Shown here: positions 4,606 to 5,902 of the stretch, in pieces
Layout: each line of letters begins with the position of its first letter
How positions within the stretch are numbered: position 1 is the stretch's first letter
DNA from: Syntrophaceae bacterium
GTDB lineage: Bacteria > Desulfobacterota > SM23-61
Assembly (NCBI GenBank): GCA_003154025.1
Contig: PMCE01000550.1
Span: 206-6,107, forward strand
Direction of reading: 5' to 3'
DNA length: 5,902 nt
Program-made: the position numbers and the translations under genes
The notes under the pieces: generated by a model
Seen by the model: the letters and a program-made list of their open reading frames with translations, nothing else
What the model was told of the DNA's origin: nothing
Database searches by the model: none

Positions 4606-5902
4606 CCAGGGTTGAGCAACTCGCTGCATTCGCGGCAAAAGCAACTTATGATCATCTCTCCGAAGCGGCCCGGCAGCAGCTCAAAATCCGGGTGTTGGAT
4701 GGACTGGGCTGCGCTTTGGGAGCTCTGGAAGGGGAACCGATCCGGCTTCTCCGGGAGCACCTGGAGGATTTTGGCGGCGCAGGCCGATGTACGCTCATCG
4801 GAGGCGGGCGGACGGCCCCGGACCGCGCGGCTTTTTACAACTCCGCGCTGGTCCGCTACCTGGATTTTAATGACGGCTACTTGGCCAGGGGGGAAACCTG
4901 CCATCCCAGCGACAACCTGGGAGCGGTCCTCGCAGCCGCCGAATATGCCCGCCTGAGCGGCCGCGAATTCCTGGCGGCCCTGGCGGTAGCCTATCAGGTC
5001 CAATGCCGTCTGAGCGATGTTGCCCCGGTGCGGAGCAAAGGGTTTGATCATACCACCCAGGGCTCCTTTGCGGTTGCCGCGGGCGTGTCCCGGGCCCTGG
5101 GATTGGACGCGGGGAGAACCGCCCATGCCCTGGCCATCAGCGGAACGGCCTTTAACGCCCTGCGGGTCACGCGAACGGGGGAGCTCTCTCACTGGAAAGG
5201 TCTGGCCTCCCCCAACACGGCCTTCGGCTGCACCCATGCGGCGTTCCTGGCCATGCGCGGGATCACCGGGCCTCTGAAGGTCTTCGAGGGGAACAAGGGG
5301 TTCATGGAATCCATCTCCGGGCCCTTTCAGATCGACTGGTCCCGGGAAGGGCTGGATGGGGTGACCCGGACGATCCTCAAGAGATACAACGCGGAAATCC
5401 ATTCCCAATCAGCCTTAGAAGGCATTCTGGAGCTTAAAGAGGAACAGGGCTTCCGGGCCGAAGATGTGGAGAAGGTGGAGATCGAGATCTTTGACGTGGC
5501 CTATCACATCATCGGCGGGGGGGAAGAGGGGGATAAGAAACTCGTCCGCCGGAAAGAGGAAGCCGACCACAGCCTGCCGTACCTGATGGCGGTAGCCCTC
5601 CTCGACGGCCGGGTCATGCCGGAGCAGTACCGTCCCGATCGGATCCTGCGCTCGGATGTTCAAGCCCTGCTGCAGAAAGTCGGGGTGCGCCCTTCCGAAG
5701 AATACAGCCGGAGATTCCCGGGGGAGATGCCCTGCCGGATTCTTCTAACCCTCAAGGATGGGCGAGTTTTCGGAAAAGAAAAAAAGGACTATGAAGGGTT
5801 CTACACGTGTCCCATGCGCTGGGAGACGGTTCTCCAGAAGTTCGACACCTTGAGCGCCCCCTATGCAGATGTGTCCCTGCGACGCCGGATCGCCGAGGCC
5901 GT
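4602..5902 (+). CDS. MmgE/PrpD-family protein (2-methylcitrate-dehydratase-like), 3' end beyond the window
   Basis: The frame opens at ATG 4602 inside the ATGA overlap with the preceding gene and stays open for 433 codons to the window end. Family features in order are VLDGLGCALGAL (31-42), YLDFNDGYLARGETCHPSDN (86-105, close to the PrpD segment with LDFNDTW and HPSDN), SHWKG (196-200), RYNAEIHSQSALEG (261-274) and KEEADHSLPYLMAVALLDG (318-336). These match the all-helical plus lid architecture of MmgE/PrpD, whose known members include 2-methylcitrate dehydratase, cis-aconitate decarboxylase and iminodisuccinate epimerase. PrpD of E. coli has 483 residues, so the missing part is probably short. 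The LDFND/HPSDN form leans toward PrpD, but substrate assignment within this family is unreliable. No prpB, prpC or acnD neighbour is visible. GGAAGG about a dozen bases upstream, within the preceding gene, may assist initiation. Confidence 0.9.
   Translation, partial: MTRVEQLAAFAAKATYDHLSEAARQQLKIRVLDGLGCALGALEGEPIRLLREHLEDFGGAGRCTLIGGGRTAPDRAAFYNSALVRYLDFNDGYLARGETCHPSDNLGAVLAAAEYARLSGREFLAALAVAYQVQCRLSDVAPVRSKGFDHTTQGSFAVAAGVSRALGLDAGRTAHALAISGTAFNALRVTRTGELSHWKGLASPNTAFGCTHAAFLAMRGITGPLKVFEGNKGFMESISGPFQIDWSREGLDGVTRTILKRYNAEIHSQSALEGILELKEEQGFRAEDVEKVEIEIFDVAYHIIGGGEEGDKKLVRRKEEADHSLPYLMAVALLDGRVMPEQYRPDRILRSDVQALLQKVGVRPSEEYSRRFPGEMPCRILLTLKDGRVFGKEKKDYEGFYTCPMRWETVLQKFDTLSAPYADVSLRRRIAEA

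Noticed and set aside
4503..5408. 301-codon minus-strand frame opposite the PrpD-like gene
   Set aside because: It is antisense to the clear MmgE/PrpD reading frame. The translation is low complexity and has no recognisable domain.

Overview
The window reads as an ordinary stretch of a free-living bacterial chromosome. Coding sequence is moderately GC-rich (roughly 55-60 % by eye) and the intergenic leaders are AT-rich. The gene mix (class II fumarase, group III Fe-alcohol dehydrogenase, exported hemerythrin, MmgE/PrpD-family protein) and the protein style suggest an anaerobic or microaerophilic deltaproteobacterium (Desulfobacterota/Syntrophobacterales-like). That assignment is an inference; nothing in the window fixes the taxon.

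Layout. The left edge holds the first 107 codons of a class II fumarase on the minus strand (1-323). It diverges from an iron-dependent alcohol dehydrogenase on the plus strand (664-1827). The 340-bp AT-rich gap between them contains a good sigma70-type promoter for the dehydrogenase and a small dyad in its leader. The dehydrogenase converges on a minus-strand class I SAM methyltransferase (1923-2525). The convergence zone is built from two oppositely oriented arrays of degenerate GG-starting heptamers, and one of them encodes the last ten residues and the stop codon of the methyltransferase. Right of the methyltransferase is a decayed fragment of the C-terminal dimerisation domain of a dihydrolipoyl-dehydrogenase-like flavoprotein (2651-2835), broken by an apparent one-base deletion.

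From 2903 to the right edge everything is on the plus strand with short gaps, so co-transcription is plausible: a Tat-exported hemerythrin-like diiron protein, a HAD-superfamily hydrolase, a 75-residue conserved protein of unknown function, and an MmgE/PrpD-family protein cut by the window end. The last two overlap by ATGA and are probably translationally coupled.

Function together. Fumarase, alcohol dehydrogenase and a 2-methylcitrate-dehydratase-like protein are all compatible with central or short-chain carbon metabolism, but they lie in separate transcription units and no complete pathway is visible. I do not see a defence system, CRISPR array, transposase, tRNA or rRNA. The most informative signals are the heptamer arrays with their intrusion into a coding end, the frameshifted flavoprotein remnant, and the coupled small protein/PrpD-like pair.
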